Shown here piece by piece: positions 9,343-16,709 of a stretch of DNA of 64,000 nucleotides. The notes under the pieces were generated by a model, which saw only the letters and a list, made by a program, of their open reading frames with translations, made no database searches and was not told the DNA's origin. How positions within the stretch are numbered: position 1 is the first letter of the stretch; every line of letters starts with the position of its first letter. Position numbers and translations under genes: made by a program. This stretch comes from Allobosea thiooxidans (GTDB taxonomy: Bacteria > Pseudomonadota > Alphaproteobacteria > Rhizobiales > Beijerinckiaceae), in assembly GCF_900168195.1 (NCBI RefSeq), contig NZ_FUYX01000004.1:124001-188000 (forward strand), written 5' to 3'.

Positions 9343-11130
9343 CTAGCGCCGCTCGATGGCGAGCGCCGCCAGCAGCCTGTCGGCAACCGCGGGCGCGAAG
9401 CCCTTGCGGGCGAGGTAGGCGCGCGGATCGGTGCCGAAGAGTGGCGCCTTTTCGGCGAGCGTCGCGACGGCAGCCATCTCTCGCGCGCGATCGCCCTCCG
9501 AGATGGCGGCAAGGGCCTGTGCCAGCAGCCCGAAGGGGCTGGTATCGGTCGCGAGAGCCGCGAGATAGGTTTCGGGGACCTTTGCGCCGGTCAGGTAGGC
9601 CCCGAGAAAGGCGTAGAAATCATAGCGCGCCGGACGGCCGACGCTCAGTGCGATCGCGCGCTCGAGCAGCGGCAGCCCGTCCTCCGCCCGGCCGATGCGG
9701 ACATAGAGCGATCCCAGTTCCGACATGATCTCCGGATCGTAGGGATTGCGCGCCAGCGCCTGCCGCCCCTTCTGCAGCGCCTCCTCGGATGCTCCGCGCA
9801 GGAGCAGGACCTTCATCATCGCCTGATAGGCGCGCGCGCCGGAGGGCGCGAGACGAGTCGCGGTCATGGCCGCTGCCAAGGCACGATCGAGCGGGGGCTT
9901 TCCTCCGGCCTCCGTTGCCTGCGCGCCAAGCTTCTCGATACCGGAACTGTGCTCGCCGAGAGACAGGATCGCGAGATGAGCCCAGGCGGGGTAGAACCCC
10001 GGATCTTGCTCGACCAGTTGGCCGAGGCAGCTGCGAGCGGCCACGAAATCCTCCGGCAGCATGGTCCGACGCGCATCGAAGGTCTTGAGGATGCAGCGCG
10101 CCGCCGGCGAGGACGACGACTGGCGGGCATCGGCATGGATGATGCCGAACGGCTCCGTCAGCCGGGTCGCGAGCCGCCGCGCCATCTCGGAGAGCTGCGC
10201 CTCCTGCAACATCTCGATCGAGGGGCGCCCGGACGAGGTCGTCCAGACGATGCGATCGTCGCGGACGGAACGCAGGCGGCCGAGCCCCTCGGCACCGCCA
10301 TCGACCGTCTGGATGCTCATCTCGAAGACGTAATCGACGTCGTCGGCCGGAGGCGATCCGGGCGCGGGAGCCTTGATCGTCACGAGGTCGTCGAACCGGG
10401 CCATGGCATCGACGAGGAGTTCGGAGAAACGGCGCAGCAGATCCGCCCGCTTCGGATCGGCCGGCAGAACCGGGATTGCGATCGCGACCCGGGTGAGCTG
10501 GAGCGTGTTGACGGCGGGCGGCGGCGCGGCGGAGGGCGGCAGCGAGACCGTCTCCTCCGACGCCAGCTCCATCGGCGATCCGGCAGGCGCCAGAAGCCAC
10601 CAGGACAGCGCGAGCAGGCCGAGCGCCAGCGCTGCCAGGGATGCGACGACCCATCGAAGCGCGGCGCGGCGATCGGCGGGGGGTGCCGGAGCGGGGCGAA
10701 CCGCCGGCGCAGAGGGCGCGGGCGTGCTGGTCCAGGCCGGCGCCGACCTGCCCTCCTCATCCCCGTCGACGAAGGTGAAGACCGGCACATAGCCGCCGAC
10801 CGGCATCGACAGCTGGAGCGGGTCCGCCTGTCCCTCATTGGCATAATACTGGGTCAGGGCGCGGCGCAGCCGGCCGGCCTCGACGCGCACGATCGGATCG
10901 ATCTGCGGATTGAAATCCGCCGGCCGGCCGAGCGCCTCAACGGCGATGGTATAGCCCTTGAGTTCGGCTGCCCGGCCCTCGACCGTGCGCTCGACGACGA
11001 AGCTCAGGAAGGCGGAGAGCTGCGGCGCGGCGCGGAAGGCATCGGAAGCGAGAACACGGTCGAGCTCCGCGCGAATGCTCGCGGCAGCGCGCTCGTCCGG
11101 CCGTCCGACCTCATCGTCGCCTTCTGCCAT
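9343..11130 (-). CDS. Single-pass membrane protein with uncharacterised N-terminal domain and TPRs
   Basis: 595 residues. The first ~120 residues form a domain with FLSFVVERTVEG, LKGYTIAVEALGRP, DPIVRVEAGRLRRALTQYY and GGYVPVF motifs. I know this domain from many TPR, WD40 and cyclase-annotated proteins; it looks DNA-binding or regulatory but is uncharacterised. A Pro/Ala-rich linker and one membrane helix (159-181) follow, then a region of about 200 residues with an adenylate-cyclase-associated flavour (VAIAIPVLPADPKRADLLRR) and C-terminal TPR-like helices (about 370-560). No nucleotide cyclase catalytic motif is present, so an adenylate cyclase label would be wrong. It lies 84 nt upstream of the EAL gene on the same strand, so co-transcription is possible. 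Confidence 0.75.
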   Translation of the reverse strand: MAEGDDEVGRPDERAAASIRAELDRVLASDAFRAAPQLSAFLSFVVERTVEGRAAELKGYTIAVEALGRPADFNPQIDPIVRVEAGRLRRALTQYYANEGQADPLQLSMPVGGYVPVFTFVDGDEEGRSAPAWTSTPAPSAPAVRPAPAPPADRRAALRWVVASLAALALGLLALSWWLLAPAGSPMELASEETVSLPPSAAPPPAVNTLQLTRVAIAIPVLPADPKRADLLRRFSELLVDAMARFDDLVTIKAPAPGSPPADDVDYVFEMSIQTVDGGAEGLGRLRSVRDDRIVWTTSSGRPSIEMLQEAQLSEMARRLATRLTEPFGIIHADARQSSSSPAARCILKTFDARRTMLPEDFVAARSCLGQLVEQDPGFYPAWAHLAILSLGEHSSGIEKLGAQATEAGGKPPLDRALAAAMTATRLAPSGARAYQAMMKVLLLRGASEEALQKGRQALARNPYDPEIMSELGSLYVRIGRAEDGLPLLERAIALSVGRPARYDFYAFLGAYLTGAKVPETYLAALATDTSPFGLLAQALAAISEGDRAREMAAVATLAEKAPLFGTDPRAYLARKGFAPAVADRLLAALAIERR

Positions 11131-11306
11131 CGGGGTCCATTCAGTGTGTGCCCCACCGGGGAGATTACGTCATCGGCGACGTAGCGTCACTTGCCATCAC
11201 AGGTGACCCGCCATCAGCCGGCTGCAGGCATGCCGTGCCATGATGGCGATTTACAGACCGGTTTCCGCTGCTAGGTTCAACGAAGGTTAATCCACAGGGG
11301 CCGCCG

Positions 11307-12647
11307 ATGAATTCCGCATCCTCCGCCATCGCCACGCCGAACGATCTCGAAGCCTACTGGATGCCGTTCACGGCCAACCGGTCGTTCAAGAAGAATCCCC
11401 GCATGGTCTCCCGAGCCGAGGGGATGTTCTACTACACCCCGGACAACAAGCCGGTGATGGACGGCACGGCCGGCCTGTGGTGCTGCAATGCCGGCCATGC
11501 CCGCGAGCCGATCATCCAGGCGATCCAGGCGCAGGCGCGCGACCTCGACTACGCGCCGTCCTTCCAGTACGGCCACCCGAAGGTCTTCGCTGCAGCAGCG
11601 CGGATCGCGGCGCTGGCGCCCGGCGATCTCGACCATGTCTTCTTCGCCGGCTCTGGCTCGGAAGCCGCCGACTCGGCACTGAAGATCGCCCTCGCCTACT
11701 GGAACGTCTCCGGCAAGGCCGCCAAGACCCGCCTGATCGGCCGCGAGCGCGGCTATCACGGCGTCGGCTTCGGCGGCATCTCGGTCGGCGGCATGTCGAA
11801 CAACCGCAAGTTCTTCGGCTCGCTGCTCACCGGCGTCGACCATCTCGCTCATACCTATGACCGCGAGAAGCAGGCCTTCAGCAAGGGCGAGCCGGACTAC
11901 GGCGCGCATTTCGCCGATGACCTCGAGCGCATCGTCGCGCTGCACGACGCCTCGACCATCGCCGCCGTGATCGTCGAGCCGATGGCGGGCTCGACCGGCG
12001 CGCTGCCGCCGCCGAAAGGCTATCTCAAGCGCCTGCGCGAGATCTGCGACAAGCACGGCATCCTGCTGATCTTCGACGAGGTCATCACGGGCTTCGGACG
12101 GCTGGGCTTCGCCTTCGCCGCCGAGCGCTACGGCGTCGTCCCCGACATGATCACCTTCGCCAAGGGCGTGACCTCGGGCACCGTGCCGATGGGCGGCGTG
12201 ATCGTGCGCAAGCATATCTACGACGCCTTCATGGGCGGCCCGGACAACGTCATCGAGCTGTTCCACGGCTATACCTATTCGGGCCATCCGCTGGCGGCTG
12301 CGGCAGCGCTCGCCTCGCTCGACATCTATCGCGAGGAAGGGCTGTTCGAGCGGGCGCGCGCGATGGAAGGCGCCTGGGCCGATGCGGTGATGAGCCTGAA
12401 GGACGAGCCGAACGTCGTCGACATCCGCACGCTCGGCCTGGTCGGCGCCGTCGACCTTGCCCCGCGCGCGGAAGGCGCCGGCAAGCGCGGCTACGAGTTC
12501 ATCGAGCGCGCCTTCCACGAGGAAGGGCTGATGATCCGTACCGCCGCCGACACCATCGCCTTCTCGCCGCCGCTGATCATCAGCGAGTCCCAGGTCGAGG
12601 AGCTGATCGGCAAGCTGCGGCGGACGATCCGGGCGGTCGCGAACTAA
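11307..12647 (+). CDS. Omega-amino acid (beta-alanine):pyruvate transaminase
   Basis: Class III PLP-dependent aminotransferase, 446 residues. It moves an amino group from beta-alanine or related omega-amino acids or amines to pyruvate. Family features visible are YWMPFTANRSFK at the N-terminus, DGTAGLWCCNAGH, the GSGSEAADSALK cofactor-phosphate loop, YHGVGFGG, DEVITGFGR and the Schiff-base lysine K286 in TFAKGVTSG. An AGGGG site lies 6 nt before the ATG. The gene ends in a strong intrinsic terminator, so it is probably a single unit. The binding-protein gene downstream has its own leader. The exact amino donor cannot be set from sequence. Confidence 0.92.
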   Translation: MNSASSAIATPNDLEAYWMPFTANRSFKKNPRMVSRAEGMFYYTPDNKPVMDGTAGLWCCNAGHAREPIIQAIQAQARDLDYAPSFQYGHPKVFAAAARIAALAPGDLDHVFFAGSGSEAADSALKIALAYWNVSGKAAKTRLIGRERGYHGVGFGGISVGGMSNNRKFFGSLLTGVDHLAHTYDREKQAFSKGEPDYGAHFADDLERIVALHDASTIAAVIVEPMAGSTGALPPPKGYLKRLREICDKHGILLIFDEVITGFGRLGFAFAAERYGVVPDMITFAKGVTSGTVPMGGVIVRKHIYDAFMGGPDNVIELFHGYTYSGHPLAAAAALASLDIYREEGLFERARAMEGAWADAVMSLKDEPNVVDIRTLGLVGAVDLAPRAEGAGKRGYEFIERAFHEEGLMIRTAADTIAFSPPLIISESQVEELIGKLRRTIRAVAN

Positions 12648-12681
12648 GACCGTGCGTTCGCCTTAGCGGACAAAACCCATC

Positions 12682-12718
12682 ATTCCGGGAGAGCTTCGCG
12701 CTTTCCCGGAATTTTTTG
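12682..12718 (+). terminator. Intrinsic terminator after the transaminase gene
   Basis: A 13-bp stem, ATTCCGGGAGAGC / GCTTTCCCGGAAT (one G-T pair), closes on a TTCG tetraloop and is followed by a run of T. It begins 35 nt after the stop codon. Confidence 0.92.
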
Positions 12719-12883
12719 TTTCCTGAACAGAGAAATTCCTTCCTCTTTTTGGGCATTCAGCAGAAGGAAGCGGCTGAAACGCTGCTCCCTTTCGGGTTTT
12801 GGTTCTTTATTCAGAACGTATCCTTGACCCAGCCGACGACAGCCCCGTACAGCCTGCGCACTTTCGCAGCTTTTCGGATCGCC

Positions 12884-14089
12884 ATGTCGCTTCGCCTCCT
12901 CGCCGCCGGTCTCGGCGCCCTGCTCGTCCCAGCCCTGCTCGGCCCGACCCTCGCCCAGTCCACCAAGCCGCTGCGGATCGGCGTGCTCAACGACATGGCC
13001 GGCATCTATGCCGACATGGCCGGCCCCGGCTCGGTGATCGCGGCGCAGATGGCGGTCGAGGATTTCGGCGGCTCGGTGCTCGGCCGCAAGATCGAGATCC
13101 TGGCCGGCGACCACCAGAACAAGCCGGATATCGGCTCGGCGCTGGTCAATCGCTGGATCGACGAGGACGGTGTCGATGTGATCGCCGACATCCCGACCTC
13201 CTCGGTCCTGCTCGGCATCCAGGAAATCGGCCGCCGCAAGAACAAGCTTGTCCTGGCCTCGACCGGCGGCTCCTCCGACTTCACCGGCAAGTTCTGCGCC
13301 CCGACCGGCATCCACTGGACCTACGACACTTATGCGCTGGCGGTCGGCACCGGCCTGCCCCTCGCCAAGGAGGGGCCGTGGTACTTCATCACCGCGGATT
13401 ACGCCTTCGGCCATGCGCTGGAGCGCGACACTTCGGAGGCCGTGAAGAAGGCGGGCGGCAAGATCGTCGGCAGCGTCAAGCACCCGCAGGGAACCGCTGA
13501 TTTCTCGTCCTACCTGCTGCAGGCGCAGAGCTCCGGCGCCAGGATGATCGGCATCGCCAGCTCGGGCGCGGACCAGATCACCACCATCAAGCAGGCGACC
13601 GAGTTCGGCCTGCCGCAGTCCGGCGTCAAGCTCGCCGGCCTCTATCTCCACATCACCGACATCCACGCTATCGGCCTCAAGGACGCGCAGGGGCTGATCC
13701 TGACGCAGGCGTTCTACTGGGATCTGAACAACGAAACCCGCGCCTGGTCGAAGCGCTTCTTCGAGCGCCACAAGGCGATGCCGACCATGGGCCAGGCCGG
13801 CACCTACTCCGCGATCACGCATTATCTGAAGGCCGTTCAGGCCGTCGGCAGCGCGGAGACGGACAAGGTCGCGGCCCAGATGAAGGCGACCCCGGTCAAC
13901 GACTTCTTCGCCAAGAACGGCGTCATCCGCGAGGATGGCCGCATGGTGCACGATCTCTATGTGCTGGAGGTGAAGAAGCCCGAGGAGTCGAAATATCCCT
14001 GGGACTACCTCAAGCTGATCCGCACCATTCCGGGCGACCAGGCCTTCCGCCCGCTCAGCGAGGGCGAGTGCCCGCTCGTCAAGCAGTGA
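12884..14089 (+). CDS. Periplasmic Leu/Ile/Val-type ABC transporter substrate-binding protein
   Basis: 401 residues. The N-terminus MSLRLLAAGLGALLVPALL...AQ is a signal peptide (cleavage after about residue 25), followed by a family I/LivK-type receptor fold beginning KPLRIGVLNDMAGIYADMAG. It resembles the solute receptors of branched-chain amino acid, amide or aromatic-acid uptake. No permease or ATPase gene of the Liv type is adjacent, so it is an orphan receptor here or supplies a transporter encoded elsewhere. The start at 12884 was chosen because the signal peptide begins there; the upstream in-frame extension overlaps the A/T-rich leader after the terminator. Confidence 0.9.
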   Translation: MSLRLLAAGLGALLVPALLGPTLAQSTKPLRIGVLNDMAGIYADMAGPGSVIAAQMAVEDFGGSVLGRKIEILAGDHQNKPDIGSALVNRWIDEDGVDVIADIPTSSVLLGIQEIGRRKNKLVLASTGGSSDFTGKFCAPTGIHWTYDTYALAVGTGLPLAKEGPWYFITADYAFGHALERDTSEAVKKAGGKIVGSVKHPQGTADFSSYLLQAQSSGARMIGIASSGADQITTIKQATEFGLPQSGVKLAGLYLHITDIHAIGLKDAQGLILTQAFYWDLNNETRAWSKRFFERHKAMPTMGQAGTYSAITHYLKAVQAVGSAETDKVAAQMKATPVNDFFAKNGVIREDGRMVHDLYVLEVKKPEESKYPWDYLKLIRTIPGDQAFRPLSEGECPLVKQ

Positions 14090-14095
14090 GCCCGC

Positions 14096-14590
14096 TCAGG
14101 CCCGCCGCAGCTTGTTGTAGCGGGCGATCACCCTGTCGCGCTTGAGGCGCGACAGGCGGTCGATCCAGAAGGTGCCGTCGAGCTGGTCGATCTCGTGCTG
14201 ATGGCAGACGGCGAGCAGGCCTTCCGCCTCCTCGATCCGCTCCGCCCCGTCGAGATCGTGATAGCGCACCCGGACATGGGCATGGCGCTCCAGCTCGTCG
14301 GTCACGCCCGGCATCGAGACGCTGCCCTCGATATGGCGGATGGTCTCGCGCGACACGTTGTCCAGCACGGGGTTGACATAGGTCCTGACCTCCCCAGGCG
14401 TCAGCTCCAGCACGACCAGGCGCGAGGGGACGCCGACATGCGGCGCCGTGATGCCGATGCCGGGCGCGGCCCGCATCGTGTCGAGCAGATCGCCGGCAAG
14501 CTCGCGCAGATCGGCATCGAAGCGCGTGACGGGCGCCGCGGGCAGGCGCAGGCGCGGATCGGGAAAGCTCAGGATCGGGCGTATAGGCAT
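14096..14590 (-). CDS. Peptide deformylase-like protein lacking metal ligands
   Basis: 164 residues, full deformylase length and fold order. The three family motifs are altered. Motif 1 is GIGITAPHVG (44-53), with Gln replaced by H51. Motif 2 is EGSVS, with the metal-binding Cys replaced by S90. Motif 3 is HEIDQLDG, where H132 and E133 are kept but the second His is Q136. Numbering happens to match E. coli Def (C90, H132, E133, H136). Two of three metal ligands are therefore missing and normal deformylation is unlikely; a changed or binding-only function is an inference. Annotation pipelines would probably call it def. It ends 6 nt from the convergent binding-protein stop codon. Confidence 0.85.
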   Translation of the reverse strand: MPIRPILSFPDPRLRLPAAPVTRFDADLRELAGDLLDTMRAAPGIGITAPHVGVPSRLVVLELTPGEVRTYVNPVLDNVSRETIRHIEGSVSMPGVTDELERHAHVRVRYHDLDGAERIEEAEGLLAVCHQHEIDQLDGTFWIDRLSRLKRDRVIARYNKLRRA

Positions 14591-14738
14591 GCGCTGGCTC
14601 GGTCTTCCCTTGTGCTGTTCCTGCTACCGAACTTCCAAGGGCATGCCATGCCCTTGCGAAAGCGCGGATGGTCCCGGCCGCAGCGAAACGGGGCGCCAAG
14701 ATGGCGCCCTGTTTCCACATGGCCTCGGCAACTGCCAC

Positions 14739-15512
14739 TCACTTCGTCGTGTAGCCACCATTCACCAGAATGGTCTGGCCAGTCATCCACCAGCCATCCG
14801 TGACGAGGAAGCGAACCCAGGGGACGATGTCCTGGATGTCGGTCAGACCCGTCTTCGAGAAGGGCGAGAGCGCCGCCGCCGTCTTGTGATAGGCGACCGC
14901 GTCGGCGCCTTCCGCTGGATAGAAGAACGGCGTGTCCATCGGGCCCGGCCCGATCGCGGTGACCGAGATGCCGCGGGCACCGAATTCCTTGGAGGCAGCG
15001 CGGGTATAATGCTCGACCGGCGCCTTGGTGCCGGCATAGCTCGCATAGAACGGCGTGAAGGCCCCGAGCAGCGAAGTCACCAGCGTGCAGACCTTGCCAT
15101 TGTCGCTGACATGCTTGCCGGCTTCCTTGAGGAAGAAGAACGCCGTCTTCGAGTTGACCGCGCTCATTTCGTCGAACTCGGCCTCGCTGATCTCCACCAT
15201 CGGCTTCTTCAGCACCTTGCCAACCGTGTTCACGGCAATGTCGATCGCGCCCATTGCCGCCTTCGCATCGGCGAAGAGCTTCTCCATCGCAGCCGCCGAG
15301 GTCAGGTCGGCCTGGAAGGCATAAGCTTGCGCGCCGGCGGCCTTGACCGCGGCGACCGTCTGCTCGGCCTCCGCCTTGGTCGCGGCGCTGTTGTAGTGGA
15401 TGGCGACGGCCTTGGCGCCCTGCGCTGCCAGGTCCTTCGCCAACAGGCCGCCGAGATTCTTGGCACCGCCGGCGATCAGAACCGTCTTTCCCTTGATGCC
15501 GTGATCGGCCAT
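14739..15512 (-). CDS. Short-chain dehydrogenase/reductase
   Basis: Classical SDR of 257 residues using NAD(P). The Rossmann motif is VLIAGGAKNLGGLLA near the N-terminus, the structural NTVGK replaces NNAG, and the active-site YAGTK supplies Tyr and Lys. The C-terminus is the usual TGQTILVNGGY. Substrate unknown. I chose the ATG at 15512 because GCAGGAG lies 6-7 nt upstream; a start 18 nt earlier (MNAQEH) has no such site. It is divergent from a LysR gene 116 nt away, which suggests that this regulator controls it. Confidence 0.88.
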   Translation of the reverse strand: MADHGIKGKTVLIAGGAKNLGGLLAKDLAAQGAKAVAIHYNSAATKAEAEQTVAAVKAAGAQAYAFQADLTSAAAMEKLFADAKAAMGAIDIAVNTVGKVLKKPMVEISEAEFDEMSAVNSKTAFFFLKEAGKHVSDNGKVCTLVTSLLGAFTPFYASYAGTKAPVEHYTRAASKEFGARGISVTAIGPGPMDTPFFYPAEGADAVAYHKTAAALSPFSKTGLTDIQDIVPWVRFLVTDGWWMTGQTILVNGGYTTK

Positions 15513-15628
15513 CGCATGCTCCTGCGCGTTCATCATCGATCGCCGCAAGATATCGTCATAAAATCCGTTATAAAGCCTCCATCCAGGACATCACTGGTCA
15601 GCTATCACGAATAATCTGGAGCGCGGAT

Positions 15629-16531
15629 TTGGACCGTATCGACCTCTTCCGCATCTATGCCCGCGTTGTCGAATGCGAGAGCTTCACCCAAGCGGCCAAG
15701 GCACTCGGGTTGCCCCGCTCCTCCGTCTCGGCAGCGGTCGCAGCGCTCGAGCAGCGGATCGGGGCGCGCCTCCTGCACCGCACGACGCGGCGCGTCTCGG
15801 CGACGCCGGACGGCACGGCCTTCTACGAGCATTGCGCCCGGCTCGTCGCCGATGTCGAGGAAACCGAGGCGTTGTTCCGCCACAGCGCCGCGAGCCCCGC
15901 CGGCCGGCTCAGGATCGACGTGCCGGGGCGGATCGGCCGACTGATCGTCGCGCCGGCACTGCCGGATTTCTTCACCCGCTACCCCGAAATCGAGATCGAT
16001 CTCAGCGTGACTGACAAGGCGGCGAACCTGATCGAGGACGGGATCGATTGCGTGCTGCGCGTCGGGCCCCTGAGCGATTCGGGGCTGATCGCCCGCCCGG
16101 TCGGCGAGCTGCCGCTGATCAATGTCGCAAGCCCCGGCTATCTCGCGGCGCACGGCACCCCCACGCATCCCGGCGAACTCGACGGGCATTTGGCCGTCAA
16201 CTACGCCTCGCCGACGACGGGGCGGATCGAGCCCTGGGAATGGCTGGAGAATGACATGCTGCAATTGCGCGCCCTGCCCGGGCGCGTCACGGCGAACAGC
16301 GCGGAGGCCTATATCGCCTGCTGCCTCGCCGGGCTCGGGCTGATCCAGATCCCGGCCTATGACGTGGCCGAGCATCTCGCCGCCGGCGAACTCGTCGAGG
16401 TGATGCCCCGGCACCGGGCAGCGCCGATGCCGATGACGCTGCTCTATCCCCACCGCCGGCACCTGTCGCGCCGGCTGCAGGTCTTTGCGGACTGGCTCGT
16501 GGCGCTGCTGCGCAGACGGCTGGCGAACTGA
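15629..16531 (+). CDS. LysR-family transcriptional regulator
   Basis: 300 residues. The N-terminal winged helix-turn-helix (about 1-60: FTQAAKALGLPRSSVSAAVAALEQ) is followed by a LysR substrate-binding domain (about 90-295). The C-terminal part resembles the subgroup next to oxidoreductases. The start is a TTG at 15629 with TCTGGAG about 8 nt upstream; no ATG is available before the helix-turn-helix. Transcribed away from the SDR gene, it probably controls that gene and itself from the shared 116-nt region. Confidence 0.9.
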   Translation: MDRIDLFRIYARVVECESFTQAAKALGLPRSSVSAAVAALEQRIGARLLHRTTRRVSATPDGTAFYEHCARLVADVEETEALFRHSAASPAGRLRIDVPGRIGRLIVAPALPDFFTRYPEIEIDLSVTDKAANLIEDGIDCVLRVGPLSDSGLIARPVGELPLINVASPGYLAAHGTPTHPGELDGHLAVNYASPTTGRIEPWEWLENDMLQLRALPGRVTANSAEAYIACCLAGLGLIQIPAYDVAEHLAAGELVEVMPRHRAAPMPMTLLYPHRRHLSRRLQVFADWLVALLRRRLAN

Positions 16532-16556
16532 GCGCCCGCGGGCCATCTCCTCGGTC

Positions 16557-16670
16557 CTCATCCTGAGGAGCCATCCCCGAGGGAATGGCGTCTCGAAGGA
16601 TGTTTCAGGAGGCTTCGGAGACATCTGGTGCCTCCTTCGAGACGCCGCTGACGCGGCTCCTCGGGATGAG
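16557..16670. repeat. Long palindromic repeat, copy 1 (CTCATCCTGAGGAGC type)
   Basis: Outer arms 16557-16572 and 16655-16670 (CTCATCCTGAGGAGCC / GGCTCCTCGGGATGAG, one mismatch) enclose inner arms GGCGTCTCGAAGGATG (16588-16603) and CTCCTTCGAGACGCC (ending 16645). It sits between the convergent lysR and fad genes. A related copy lies at 20191-20321. This kind of repeat is abundant in Bradyrhizobium and related genomes (from memory). Confidence 0.85.
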
Positions 16671-16709
16671 GGCTCCAGACAAACCGAAATGAGCACCGGA
16701 GCGTCTTGC

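Noticed and set aside
8383..11184. Long plus-strand open frame opposite the EAL and TPR genes
   Set aside because: Antisense of two genes with recognisable domains; composition is Arg/Gly/Asp-rich with no motif or ribosome site.
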